A stretch of DNA of 64,000 nucleotides, from positions 1,240,001-1,304,000 of the forward strand of contig OZ247498.1 in NCBI GenBank assembly GCA_965233675.1, given 5' to 3'. Below, in pieces: positions 42,196-50,306 of this stretch (position 1 is the stretch's first letter; the number at the start of each line of letters is the position of its first letter). This DNA comes from SZUA-309 sp965233675. Its GTDB lineage: Bacteria > Pseudomonadota > Gammaproteobacteria > Pseudomonadales > Azotimanducaceae. A program made the position numbers and the translations under genes. The notes under the pieces were generated by a model. It was not told the origin of the DNA. It saw nothing but the letters and a program-made list of their open reading frames with translations, and made no database searches.

Positions 42196-42214
42196 TTCGC
42201 TCTTGGAGAGCGAA
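42196..42214. repeat. Short perfect hairpin
   Basis: TTCGCTCT (42196-42203) and AGAGCGAA (42207-42214) form an 8-bp perfect inverted repeat with a three-base loop, directly beside the larger hairpin. It may be part of the same origin or an operator half of the regulator gene. Confidence 0.5.
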
Positions 42215-42316
42215 TGTGAAGGTAAATCATCACTATCTGAAACGTCAAGTCCTCTCATCACATTTCGATGGAAAGGTGACTGGTGATATAAACAAACCAC
42301 TCTTGGAGAACAGAAA

Positions 42317-42742
42317 ATGACTGAAGACAATGCAACGTTGCAGTTGCTGGATGCCGTGGCTTTCGCCCTATCCGATACCCGGCGGCCAGTATCGGACTAC
42401 CGGTTATCTCAGGAGCTAGGAGTCAGCCGACAGCGGGTTTCGCAATGGCGGCGCGGTATGTCCGGCATCGGTAGCGAGAACTGCATCGACCTATGTGAGA
42501 TCGCCTGGCCTGGCGACGTTGGAAAGAAAGCGTTTTGGCTGGCTCGGCTCTCTGAGGATCGCGAACATAGTGAAAAGGCTAAATCGGTATGGCGCCAGAT
42601 GGCTGACAAGGTGGCCATGCTGGCGCTACCGCTGGCGCTGGCGGTCGGGTTAGCGGGTGCTCCCGCCCCTGCTCAGGCGTCGGCCGTGGCGGGGGGTGAT
42701 CTATATTATGTTAAATTTATGCATCTTCACCATTGCAACTAA
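42317..42742 (+). CDS. DUF3693-like HTH regulator whose frame crosses attR
   Basis: A 141-residue protein. Residues ~25-47 ('SDYRLSQELGVSRQRVSQWRRG') are a helix-turn-helix; 'AFWLARLSED...AKSVWRQMADKV' follows, matching the DUF3693 phage-protein pattern as I recall it. A hydrophobic segment lies near residues 97-115. The frame runs through the attachment core (codons for LYYVK), and the last eight residues are host-encoded before a stop at 42740. In the circular element the same frame would continue for 145 codons into the lipoprotein gene, giving 278 residues. It is probably the lysogeny regulator. Confidence 0.7.
   Translation: MTEDNATLQLLDAVAFALSDTRRPVSDYRLSQELGVSRQRVSQWRRGMSGIGSENCIDLCEIAWPGDVGKKAFWLARLSEDREHSEKAKSVWRQMADKVAMLALPLALAVGLAGAPAPAQASAVAGGDLYYVKFMHLHHCN
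42689..42716 (+). other. attR: dif core and XerD arm with degenerate XerC arm
   Basis: The centre TCTATA (42700-42705) and XerD arm TTATGTTAAAT (42706-42716) are identical to attL. The XerC side, GCGGGGGGTGA (42689-42699), comes from the element and matches the canonical arm at only about 5 of 11 positions. The exact direct repeat with attL is 42699-42716. The deduced attP thus has a good XerD site and a poor XerC site, the arrangement described for TLC phage. Sequence after 42716 is host. Confidence 0.88.
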
Positions 42743-43353
42743 TCACCCTCGTACAGTCCCAGCCCCGCTACTCGTTTCCTTATCGCTTCCGCTATCGATT
42801 TCGCGTTTACCTGGCTGTTGAGTAACAGATAAAAGCGCTCCGGACAGATAGCTTCCAGTTCAAGCTCCGGCAGGCTCGAGAATCTCCGTCCTTTTCGAGT
42901 CGATACATACAACGTATCCAACAGAGCCTTCTCAGCACATGCAATCGGGTATGCAGGCTCAGTGTCCGAAAACACGATACCGTCTCTCATCATGGACGGT
43001 TTGAGATGTAGAAACTCGTAGCGTCCATACTCTGTCGCTAAACGGCGTGTATGTCCGGTTGTCGCTATCTGGATCGAGCCGGGAATCTGGGAGAGAAGTC
43101 CATGTCGATGCATCGCAGTGAGGAAAGATATGTAGCCCTGCTCGTTGCCTAGCAGGTAGAGCGTTGCAGAACTGGGCGTGAAATTGGGATGCCCGGGCTG
43201 TGCCCAGACGCCGCGAGTCAATCGAATGACGGTCCCAGCCTTCGCCTTTCTGGTCAGCGAGTGGGATGCTGATGTAACTGGTCGCCCGCAATGGGTGGCG
43301 AACTGCCGCGTCGTGAAGATGGGGTGTGATTGCAGGAACGTCACTTCGCTCAT
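42739..43353 (-). CDS. AbiEi-type antitoxin / transcriptional regulator
   Basis: A 204-residue protein of the AbiEi antitoxin family. An N-terminal winged-helix part ('FTTRQFATHCGRPVTSASHSL', about 13-33, then 'GTVIRLTRGVWAQPGHPNF') is followed by the antitoxin C-terminal domain with 'YISFLTAMHRHGLLSQIPGSI' and 'CAEKALLDTLYV'. It should repress its own operon and counteract the toxin. Its ATG overlaps the toxin stop as ATGA, and its 3' end meets the provirus regulator frame head-on just outside attR. Confidence 0.85.
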   Translation of the reverse strand: MSEVTFLQSHPIFTTRQFATHCGRPVTSASHSLTRKAKAGTVIRLTRGVWAQPGHPNFTPSSATLYLLGNEQGYISFLTAMHRHGLLSQIPGSIQIATTGHTRRLATEYGRYEFLHLKPSMMRDGIVFSDTEPAYPIACAEKALLDTLYVSTRKGRRFSSLPELELEAICPERFYLLLNSQVNAKSIAEAIRKRVAGLGLYEGD

Positions 43354-44120
43354 TGTTTCATACCAACGAGTAGATTCAGCACCCGCTCACAGATCTCATT
43401 CCAACGAGAGTCTCCCTCAAAATCTGAACGGGCCTCAGGCTCCAGGAATTCGAGCACCTGACCTTCATAGTCCCTGTACTCGAACGACAACAGGCTGCTT
43501 TCTGCCCGTTCACGCTCTTCGACCGGAAGCCCTCCCAGAGCTTCTGGGAGGGCATGACCTCCCAACCAGAGGACGTACAGGTCGAACACATCCCGGACCT
43601 GTCGCTCTGGTCTGTTTGCCAGAGCCCTGATCTTCTGTGTGGCCGCTGCAGCGCCGGGATAATGTTGGCACTCATAGGCTAATCTCTGGTATTCACGGGC
43701 AATAGAAGGGTCAATTGGATCGGATGAAAACGTCTCAACACTTCCCCTTCGCGAGAACTCGACTTTTGTTGGGTAGCTCTCCCCAGCCATGTTTACCAGT
43801 TGGGCACGAAATCGCTGAGTCGTCTGGGTCTGCTTCGCTTTGCTGGGATCGTTGACGATCAGTTGGTCAACTTCATATTTCGCAAGTGAACGCGTGAAAG
43901 CCGGATCTTCGAGAATTCGATAACCGTTCTTTTTTAGTGTGGCCACCGATCCCGCCAGAACATCCAGATCCATGTCTTCTGAATACCTGGGACTGGCGAA
44001 AAAAAAGCGCAGATTGACACCCCCTTTCAGTACAAAGAGGCGTGGATCAGCGATCTTGAGCAGGCGCTCCAGAAACAGGAAGTGGAAAATCTCGCGCTGC
44101 TGACGATGAGTATAGCGCAT
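43350..44120 (-). CDS. AbiEii-type nucleotidyltransferase toxin
   Basis: A 256-residue nucleotidyltransferase of the AbiEii/AbiGii toxin family. 'LFVLKGGVNLRFFFASPRYSEDMDLDV' region (about 28-54) holds the GG-N-R-F substrate block and the catalytic S-E-D-x-D-x-D motif. ATG 44120 is chosen over TTG 44147. The toxin precedes the antitoxin here, the reverse of the usual abiEi-abiEii order. Type IV toxins of this family modify RNA and are used in abortive phage defence. It lies between dif and the second sugar transferase. Confidence 0.85.
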   Translation of the reverse strand: MRYTHRQQREIFHFLFLERLLKIADPRLFVLKGGVNLRFFFASPRYSEDMDLDVLAGSVATLKKNGYRILEDPAFTRSLAKYEVDQLIVNDPSKAKQTQTTQRFRAQLVNMAGESYPTKVEFSRRGSVETFSSDPIDPSIAREYQRLAYECQHYPGAAAATQKIRALANRPERQVRDVFDLYVLWLGGHALPEALGGLPVEERERAESSLLSFEYRDYEGQVLEFLEPEARSDFEGDSRWNEICERVLNLLVGMKQ

Positions 44121-44124
44121 GGGT

Positions 44125-44170
44125 ATTTCAATCAATATGTATTTCAAATGACGTTATCATCATTTCAAAT
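44125..44170. promoter_or_regulatory. Repeated ATTTCAAAT elements upstream of the AbiE operon
   Basis: ATTTCAAT (44125-44132) and two exact ATTTCAAAT copies (44141-44149, 44162-44170) lie just upstream of the toxin start at 44120, in a local AT-rich patch. AbiEi-type antitoxins autoregulate by binding repeats upstream of the operon, so these are candidate operators. Confidence 0.45.
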
Positions 44171-44310
44171 TCATAACAATATCTGGTTCTCCTGGCGCGA
44201 ACCGCTGTTGCGCCCGATGGCATCGAGTCGAGTCAGCAATTTCCTGACAACTAACCGTCTGAAAACTAGGAAAATACCCGCCTACGCTCATTCGGGAAGT
44301 CCTTCAGCCA

Positions 44311-45723
44311 GTGCCCCATATCCGCATCCTCAGGCACTACATCCACACGCCCTTGCTGGTGCTATCCGTGGCGGAAGGTCTGCTGATCGTTGTGGCGGCC
44401 TATCTGGGCTATTTCACGCGTTTTGGTGCATTCCCGGCTTTTGTCGATTTCCTGCTTCCTGCGGCCACGCTTTCCATGGTGCTCGTTGCCGCCATGGTCT
44501 CCATGGGCGTCTACGATGCACGTGTGCGCGAAGGCATGACCGGCATGTCGCTCCGGACGGCTGTGGCGCTTTTTCTGCTCGGCACGGCGGTCATGGCCGT
44601 TCTGTCCATACTGCTTCCCGCGATCGATCCCGGTCCCGGGGTGCTGCTCTTCGCAGCCATTGAAGCCTTCATCCTGCTGGCAGTCTTCCGGCTGATTGTC
44701 TTCTCGATTCTTGATGAAAATACCTTTAAAAAACATGTAGTTGTGCTCGGTATCGGGTATAGAGCTTTAAAGATAGCCTCGCGCATGCGACGGCGAGTGG
44801 ATCAGCGCGCTTTCGTCCTGCGGGGGTTCCTGGACGCCGGCAGCGCCAATGACCAGATCAGTGAATACGGCGCGACGATTCTGAGCACGGATCTGCCCCT
44901 GGCCGAGTTCTGCCGCGAAAACGGTATCGATGAGATCGTCGTCGCCATGGATGAGCGTCGGCGTAATCAGCCTGGCGGTGGTGGCCTGCCCCTGGAAGAG
45001 CTCATGGAATGCCGCCTCACCGGGATCAACGTCTGTGACGTGCAGCAATTCATTGAGCGTGAAGCCTGCAAGGTGGACGTGGATCTCCTGCGCCCTTCCT
45101 GGCTGGTGTTCTCGGATGGCTTCAACATGACCGCCCTGCGTGCCGGGTCAAAGCAGGTCTTTGACTGGCTGGCCAGCCTGCTGTTGTTGCTCATCGCCTG
45201 GCCGGTGATGCTGCTTACTGCCATCGCCATCAAGCTGGAGGCGCCCAATCAGCCTGTGCTGTACCGGCAGCGTCGGCTCGGCCGTGATGAGAAGCTCTTC
45301 GATGTGCTCAAGTTCCGCAGCATGGACATGAGCCAAGGTGAAACGGCGGCCGGATGGACGGCCCGTAATGATCCGAGAATCACCCGGATCGGCGAGTTTA
45401 TTCGCAAGACGCGGCTCGATGAGTTCCCGCAACTGTTCAATGTGCTCAAAGGCGACATGAGCTTCGTCGGCCCACGTCCGGAACAGCCGGTATTCATTGA
45501 CGAACTCAAAGAGAAGATCCCTTTCTACAGCCAGCGGCACCGCGTGAAGCCCGGCATCACGGGTTGGGCGCAGTTGTGCTATCCGTATGGCGCCTCGGTG
45601 GACGATGCGAAGGAAAAGCTCCAGTACGATCTCTACTACCTCAAGAATCATTCCCTGCTGCTGGACATGATCATCATGCTGCAGACCGTGGAAGTGGTTC
45701 TGATTGGTGAAGGCGCCCGCTGA
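44311..45723 (+). CDS. Exopolysaccharide initiating sugar-phosphate transferase (XrtA-type EpsB-like)
   Basis: A 470-residue polyprenyl-phosphate glycosylphosphotransferase. Four to five N-terminal transmembrane segments are followed by a nucleotide-binding-like domain ('VVVLGIGYRALKIASRM' near 140) and the catalytic domain: 'RQRRLGRDEKLFDVLKFRSM' near 325, 'NDPRITRIGEFIRKTRLDEFPQL' region, 'FVGPRPEQPVFI' and 'YDLYYLKNHSL'. The motif set is like sugar transferases of XrtA/PEP-CTERM loci. The start is GTG 44311. It is clearly distinct from the WcaJ-like gene at 29892, so the locus has two candidate initiators on either side of dif. Confidence 0.88.
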   Translation: MPHIRILRHYIHTPLLVLSVAEGLLIVVAAYLGYFTRFGAFPAFVDFLLPAATLSMVLVAAMVSMGVYDARVREGMTGMSLRTAVALFLLGTAVMAVLSILLPAIDPGPGVLLFAAIEAFILLAVFRLIVFSILDENTFKKHVVVLGIGYRALKIASRMRRRVDQRAFVLRGFLDAGSANDQISEYGATILSTDLPLAEFCRENGIDEIVVAMDERRRNQPGGGGLPLEELMECRLTGINVCDVQQFIEREACKVDVDLLRPSWLVFSDGFNMTALRAGSKQVFDWLASLLLLLIAWPVMLLTAIAIKLEAPNQPVLYRQRRLGRDEKLFDVLKFRSMDMSQGETAAGWTARNDPRITRIGEFIRKTRLDEFPQLFNVLKGDMSFVGPRPEQPVFIDELKEKIPFYSQRHRVKPGITGWAQLCYPYGASVDDAKEKLQYDLYYLKNHSLLLDMIIMLQTVEVVLIGEGAR

Positions 45724-45869
45724 ACTTGTCGGCTTACCCACCTCTGTCCGCCGTTGCGTTCTGGCGCAAGTCGGTTGTCTGAACGCTCAAAAACGCCCAC
45801 ATCTCCCCTACTGAATCCTACACGCTGTCAGCGGATCATGGATGCTGACCACCCATCCGCAGGAACCCC

Positions 45870-46973
45870 ATGGATACCACTCTGGTCTTGGAAGACGGCA
45901 CCACCATGCACGGTGTCAATTTCGGTGCACAGGCACCGGTTACCGGCGAAGTCGTGTTCAACACGGCTATGGCGGGCTACGTTGAGACGTTGACTGACCC
46001 TTCCTACCGGGGCCAGATACTGGTCTGCACCTATCCGCTGATCGGCAACTACGGCGTACCCGGCAAGCGCTCGCGCATCGACGAGCCGTTCGAGGCATCA
46101 GCGATCCAGGTGCAGGGTCTGGTCGTTCAGAACTACGCGGACGATTACAGCCACCACACAGCAGACCGGTCTCTGGGAGAATGGCTCCAGTCCGAGCACG
46201 TTCCCGCGGTCACCGGCATCGACACCCGCACGCTCACCCGTCGTCTGCGCGAGCACGGCACGATGCGGGGTTGGCTGTTTCCAACGGAACTGGGGCTGAC
46301 CGAGGCCCGTGTGCAAGCGGCCTCCGTGCAGATGGAGGATGAGGTCTTCCAACTGGTGGCGCCGAAGGTGGAAACCCTGCACGGCGACGGGGTTACCAGG
46401 ATCCTGCTGGTCGACATCGGTGCCAAAGACAACATCGTCCGTTCGCTGACCAGTCGCAAGGCATCGGTTCTGCGGGTTCCCTGGCATGCAGATCTCATAT
46501 CCTATGCGGAAAAAGTCGATGGGGTCCTGATCGGCAATGGCCCCGGTGACCCGTCCAACTTGATGCCGCTCGTTGATCAGATCCGCTGGTACCTGAATCA
46601 TCCGCGCCGCATCCCGGTGATGGGCATCTGTCTGGGTAATCAGATTCTTGCGCTCGCTGCCGGTGCGTCGACCTACAAGCTCCCTTACGGACATCGTGGT
46701 GTGAATCAGCCGGTTCAGGATCTGCTTACCCGGCGTTGTCACATCACCAGTCAGAACCACGGTTATGCCGTGCAGGACGAATCTCTGCCGGATGACTGGG
46801 AGCCCTGGTTCGTGAACATCAACGATGGCACGAATGAAGGCATCCGGTCACGCAGCGGCCCTTATCGAGGCGTGCAATTCCACCCGGAAGCACGCCCCGG
46901 CCCCGAAGACACGGCCTACCTCTTCGACGACTTCCTCGAGATGGTTCGCTCGAGCCAGCTGAGTTATGCATAG
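45870..46973 (+). CDS. carA: Carbamoyl-phosphate synthase small subunit
   Basis: A 367-residue glutaminase subunit. The N-terminal domain begins 'LVLEDGTTMHGVNFGA'. The class I amidotransferase domain contains the nucleophile block 'MGICLGNQ' (Cys near residue 253) and the 'QFHPEA' His/Glu block near residue 337. Length is slightly below the E. coli protein. It hydrolyses glutamine and channels ammonia to CarB for arginine and pyrimidine synthesis. carB follows after 11 bp. Confidence 0.97.
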   Translation: MDTTLVLEDGTTMHGVNFGAQAPVTGEVVFNTAMAGYVETLTDPSYRGQILVCTYPLIGNYGVPGKRSRIDEPFEASAIQVQGLVVQNYADDYSHHTADRSLGEWLQSEHVPAVTGIDTRTLTRRLREHGTMRGWLFPTELGLTEARVQAASVQMEDEVFQLVAPKVETLHGDGVTRILLVDIGAKDNIVRSLTSRKASVLRVPWHADLISYAEKVDGVLIGNGPGDPSNLMPLVDQIRWYLNHPRRIPVMGICLGNQILALAAGASTYKLPYGHRGVNQPVQDLLTRRCHITSQNHGYAVQDESLPDDWEPWFVNINDGTNEGIRSRSGPYRGVQFHPEARPGPEDTAYLFDDFLEMVRSSQLSYA

Positions 46974-46984
46974 GAGCTGAACGG

Positions 46985-49900
46985 ATGATTGGTAATTTCC
47001 TGCCGCGCAAACCGAACCGCGTACTCGTCCTTGGCTCTGGTGCCCTGCAGATTGGCCAGGCTGGTGAGTTCGACTATTCCGGCTCCCAGGCGATCAAGGC
47101 GCTGAAAGAGGAAGGCATCGCCACGGTGCTGCTCAATCCGAATATCGCGACGATTCAGACCAGCGAAGATCTGGCGGATAAGGTCTATCTTCTGGCGGTG
47201 ACGCCTGAAAATGTCGAACAGGTGATCATCAAAGAGAAGGTGGACGCCATTCTGTTGAGTTTTGGCGGTCAGACCGCGCTGAATTGCGGTGTGGCCCTGT
47301 TCGAAGCCGGTACGCTCGATAAGCACAACGTCCGTGTTCTTGGTACCCCGGTGGAAGCCATCCTCGATACCGAAGACCGGCAACTGTTCAAAGATCGTCT
47401 CGACGAAATCGAGGTGAAGACCGCGCTCAGCTACGCCTGCAACAATATCGATGAGGCCCGGAAAGCCGCGCGTGAAATCGGCCTGCCGGTGATGTTCCGG
47501 GGCGCTTTTGCGCTGGGTGGTAAAGGCAGTGGCATCGTCGAGACCGAGGCGGAACTCGAGGACGCGCTGATGCGCGCGTTTGCGGGGGGCATGCCCCAGG
47601 TGCTGGTCGAAGAATGCCTGCGTGGCTGGAAAGAGATCGAATACGAAGTGGTCCGGGATGCTCGGGACAACTGCATCACGGTCTGCAACATGGAAAACTT
47701 CGACCCGCTCGGCATCCACACCGGTGAATCCATCGTGGTGGCACCGTCCCAGACTCTGGACGATGCCGAGTATCAGCTGCTCAGAAGCCTGGCCATCCGG
47801 ACCGTCCGGCACCTGGGTGTGGTGGGTGAGTGCAACATCCAGTATGCGCTGGATCCGCAGAGCCGCGACTACCGGGTGATCGAGGTAAACGCCCGCCTGT
47901 CCCGGTCCAGTGCCCTCGCCTCCAAGGCCACCGGCTATCCCCTGGCCTACGTTGCCGCCAAGATCGGCCTCGGCTACACCCTGCCGGAAATTCCGAACGG
48001 TATCACCCGCAAAACCTCCGCCTTCTTCGAACCCGCGCTCGACTATCTGGTCTGCAAAGTGCCGCGCTGGGATCTGAACAAGTTCCATGGGGCCTCCATG
48101 GAAATCGGCAGCGAGATGAAGAGCGTGGGCGAAGTGATGGCCATCGGCCGCTCTTTTCCGGAAGTGATTCAGAAGGCACTGCGGATGCTCGACATCGGTG
48201 TGGATGGCCTGGATCCGGATGCTTTTCATACCGAGAATCGCGATTACCGGACGCCCACGCCAACCAGGATTTTCGCGATCGCCCATGCGATTGCAGCGGG
48301 CACGACGATTGCCGAGATCCACAATGAAACGAAGATTGACCGCTGGTTTCTCGCCGCGCTCGAGCGCATTGTCCGCATGCGAAAGCAGATCGCCTCGGCA
48401 CAGGAACCGCTGGCGCCGGACCTGCTGACCGAAGCCAAGCGTCTCGGTTTTTCCGATCGCGGTATCGGCAAGCTCATCGATCAGCCGCTGGAACAGGTCC
48501 GGGCCGCCCGCCTCGAGCAGGGCATCCTCCCCCACTTCGCTCAGATCGACACCATGGCCGCCGAGTTTCCGGCGGAAACGAACTATCTCTACGGCACATA
48601 CTCGGCGATTGCCGACGATGTGCCGCCCAGCACCAACAGGAAGATCATGGTGCTCGGCTCTGGCCCTTACCGGATCGGGTCATCGGTCGAATTCGACTGG
48701 TGTGCGGTTAATGCGGCGGAAGCGGCCAGTGACCTCGGTTACGAGACCATCATGGTCAACTACAACCCGGAGACTGTGAGTACGGACTACGATGTCTGCG
48801 ACAAACTGATTTTCGATGAAATCAGTCTGGAATCGGTGCTCGATATCTACGACCGCGAACAGCCGGAAGGCGTGGTGGTCAACATGGGCGGGCAGATCCC
48901 CAACAACCTGGCACTTCGGTTGCACCAGGCCGGTGTGAAGATTCTCGGTACCCATCCGGAGAACATCGACCGCGCGGAAGACCGCAGCAAGTTCAGCGCC
49001 CTCCTCGACCAGCTGCAGATTGATCAGCCCGCCTGGTTTCATGTCACCGACATGGATGAGGTTGAGACGACGGTGCAGAAGCTGGGTGGTTTCCCGGTAC
49101 TCGTTCGTCCGAGTTATGTGCTTTCCGGTGCGGCCATGCAGGTGGCCCACGAAGTGAATGAGCTGCGGCGGATTCTGGAACGGGCCAAGGAGGTGTCGTC
49201 CGATTATCCGGTGGTGGTCTCCAAATTCGAAACCCATGCGCGGGAAATCGAGATCGATGCGGTGGCCGATCACGGCGAGCTCGTGCTGCATGCCATCAGC
49301 GAGCATGTGGAAGACGCCGGCGTGCACAGTGGCGATGCAACCCTCGTGCTGCCGCCTCAGACCCTCTACATCGCGACCATTCGCCGGGTGAAACAGATCG
49401 CCGCTGCCGTTGCCCGGGCACTCGACATCACGGGCAGCTTCAATATGCAGTTTCTGGCCAAGCACCAGAGTGTGAAGGTGATCGAATGCAATCTTCGTGC
49501 GTCCCGCAGCCTGCCCTTTGTTTCCAAGGTAACCGGCACCAACTTCGCCGAAGAGGCCATGCGTCGGATGCTCGGGGTGACGAGCGATGTGACCACCAAT
49601 GCCCTGGATCTGGATTATGTGGGTGTGAAAGTGCCGATGTTTTCCTTTTCCCGTCTCAATGGTGCGGACCCGTTGCTGGGCGTTGAAATGGCGAGCACGG
49701 GGGAAGTGGGCTGCATTGGCGCTGATCTGCATGAGGCGCTTCTGCAGGGTCTGATGGCCACCGGTTTCAAGTTCCCGAAACGGGGTGTGCTGCTCTCTCT
49801 CGGCCCGATGGAGGATAAGTACTGGTTTGCCGAGGAAGCGCGGGCCATCCGCGACCGCCTAGGACTCGAGCTGTATGCCACCAGCGGGACGGCGGAGATG

Positions 49901-50215
49901 CTGGGTACCCTGGATATCGGGTGCACGATCGTGGGCAAAGGCGAACACGAGCAGCGAGATCTCTATCGTCTGTTTGAAGATGGCAGCATCGATCTGGTGA
50001 TCAACGTACCCCGCGAGTACGACCAGCAGGGCCGGCCGGACGGCTACATGATCAGGCGCATGGCCATCGACAGCGGCGTGCCGCTGTTCACGGATCGGCA
50101 ACTGGCCCGGGCGCTGGTGGATGCCCTGCTGGCCCGCACGCCGGAGTCGCTTGGCCACAAAGCACTGGGCGAGCATGGTGGTGAAACCCCCTTTCCTGCC
50201 CTGGAACTCAGCTAG
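46985..50215 (+). CDS. carB: Carbamoyl-phosphate synthase large subunit
   Basis: A 1076-residue synthetase with the usual two homologous halves. The carboxyphosphate ATP-grasp half starts 'VLVLGSGALQIGQAGEFDYSG' region (about 14-34). The carbamoyl-phosphate half begins near residue 550 with 'VLGSGPYRIGSSVEFDWC', and both have 'IIKE' and 'VRPSYVLSGAAM'-type grasp loops. A C-terminal allosteric (MGS-like) domain begins near 940 ('LYATSGTAEMLG'). Length equals the E. coli enzyme. It forms carbamoyl phosphate from bicarbonate, ammonia and two ATP. Long frames on the opposite strand are coding shadows. Confidence 0.98.
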   Translation: MIGNFLPRKPNRVLVLGSGALQIGQAGEFDYSGSQAIKALKEEGIATVLLNPNIATIQTSEDLADKVYLLAVTPENVEQVIIKEKVDAILLSFGGQTALNCGVALFEAGTLDKHNVRVLGTPVEAILDTEDRQLFKDRLDEIEVKTALSYACNNIDEARKAAREIGLPVMFRGAFALGGKGSGIVETEAELEDALMRAFAGGMPQVLVEECLRGWKEIEYEVVRDARDNCITVCNMENFDPLGIHTGESIVVAPSQTLDDAEYQLLRSLAIRTVRHLGVVGECNIQYALDPQSRDYRVIEVNARLSRSSALASKATGYPLAYVAAKIGLGYTLPEIPNGITRKTSAFFEPALDYLVCKVPRWDLNKFHGASMEIGSEMKSVGEVMAIGRSFPEVIQKALRMLDIGVDGLDPDAFHTENRDYRTPTPTRIFAIAHAIAAGTTIAEIHNETKIDRWFLAALERIVRMRKQIASAQEPLAPDLLTEAKRLGFSDRGIGKLIDQPLEQVRAARLEQGILPHFAQIDTMAAEFPAETNYLYGTYSAIADDVPPSTNRKIMVLGSGPYRIGSSVEFDWCAVNAAEAASDLGYETIMVNYNPETVSTDYDVCDKLIFDEISLESVLDIYDREQPEGVVVNMGGQIPNNLALRLHQAGVKILGTHPENIDRAEDRSKFSALLDQLQIDQPAWFHVTDMDEVETTVQKLGGFPVLVRPSYVLSGAAMQVAHEVNELRRILERAKEVSSDYPVVVSKFETHAREIEIDAVADHGELVLHAISEHVEDAGVHSGDATLVLPPQTLYIATIRRVKQIAAAVARALDITGSFNMQFLAKHQSVKVIECNLRASRSLPFVSKVTGTNFAEEAMRRMLGVTSDVTTNALDLDYVGVKVPMFSFSRLNGADPLLGVEMASTGEVGCIGADLHEALLQGLMATGFKFPKRGVLLSLGPMEDKYWFAEEARAIRDRLGLELYATSGTAEMLGTLDIGCTIVGKGEHEQRDLYRLFEDGSIDLVINVPREYDQQGRPDGYMIRRMAIDSGVPLFTDRQLARALVDALLARTPESLGHKALGEHGGETPFPALELS

Positions 50216-50306
50216 GCCCCGTTTGCTGAAATAGAGTATCTGCTGTCAACCAATCTCAGCCTCATCCGTTGTCTTATCTGAACGTACGGAAAAAGAGGTC
50301 GAAACA

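Larger units (their letters stand above)
42106..42316. promoter_or_regulatory. Divergent control region of the provirus
   Basis: These 211 bp separate the leftward operon from the rightward regulator gene, so promoters for both should lie here. Besides two hairpins (listed separately), the regulator side carries two direct copies of TCATCAC (42227-42233, 42255-42261) and two inverted GGTGA elements (42275-42279, 42282-42286), a likely operator cluster. A GGAG ribosome-binding site lies near 42305. Confidence 0.6.
31334..42716. mobile_element. Corticovirus-like (PM2-type) provirus integrated in dif
   Basis: An 11,365-bp element bounded by an 18-bp direct repeat that is the dif core plus XerD arm. 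It encodes 29 predicted genes: 26 leftward (32260-42105) and three rightward at the two ends. Diagnostic genes are a P2-like major capsid protein (36133), a P9-like packaging ATPase (37278), an HUH replication initiator (38963), and many very small membrane or basic proteins as in tailless membrane-containing viruses. Size is close to the 10-kb PM2 genome. No integrase, portal, terminase or tail genes are present. All main genes look intact, so it may be functional. Confidence 0.88.

Noticed and set aside
46964..48535. A 523-codon open frame on the minus strand opposite carB
   Set aside because: carB on the plus strand is certain; the antisense frame is a by-product of high GC and codon bias and has no family features.
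48680..49732. A 350-codon open frame on the minus strand inside carB
   Set aside because: Coding shadow of the second half of carB; composition is His/Gly/Arg-rich noise.
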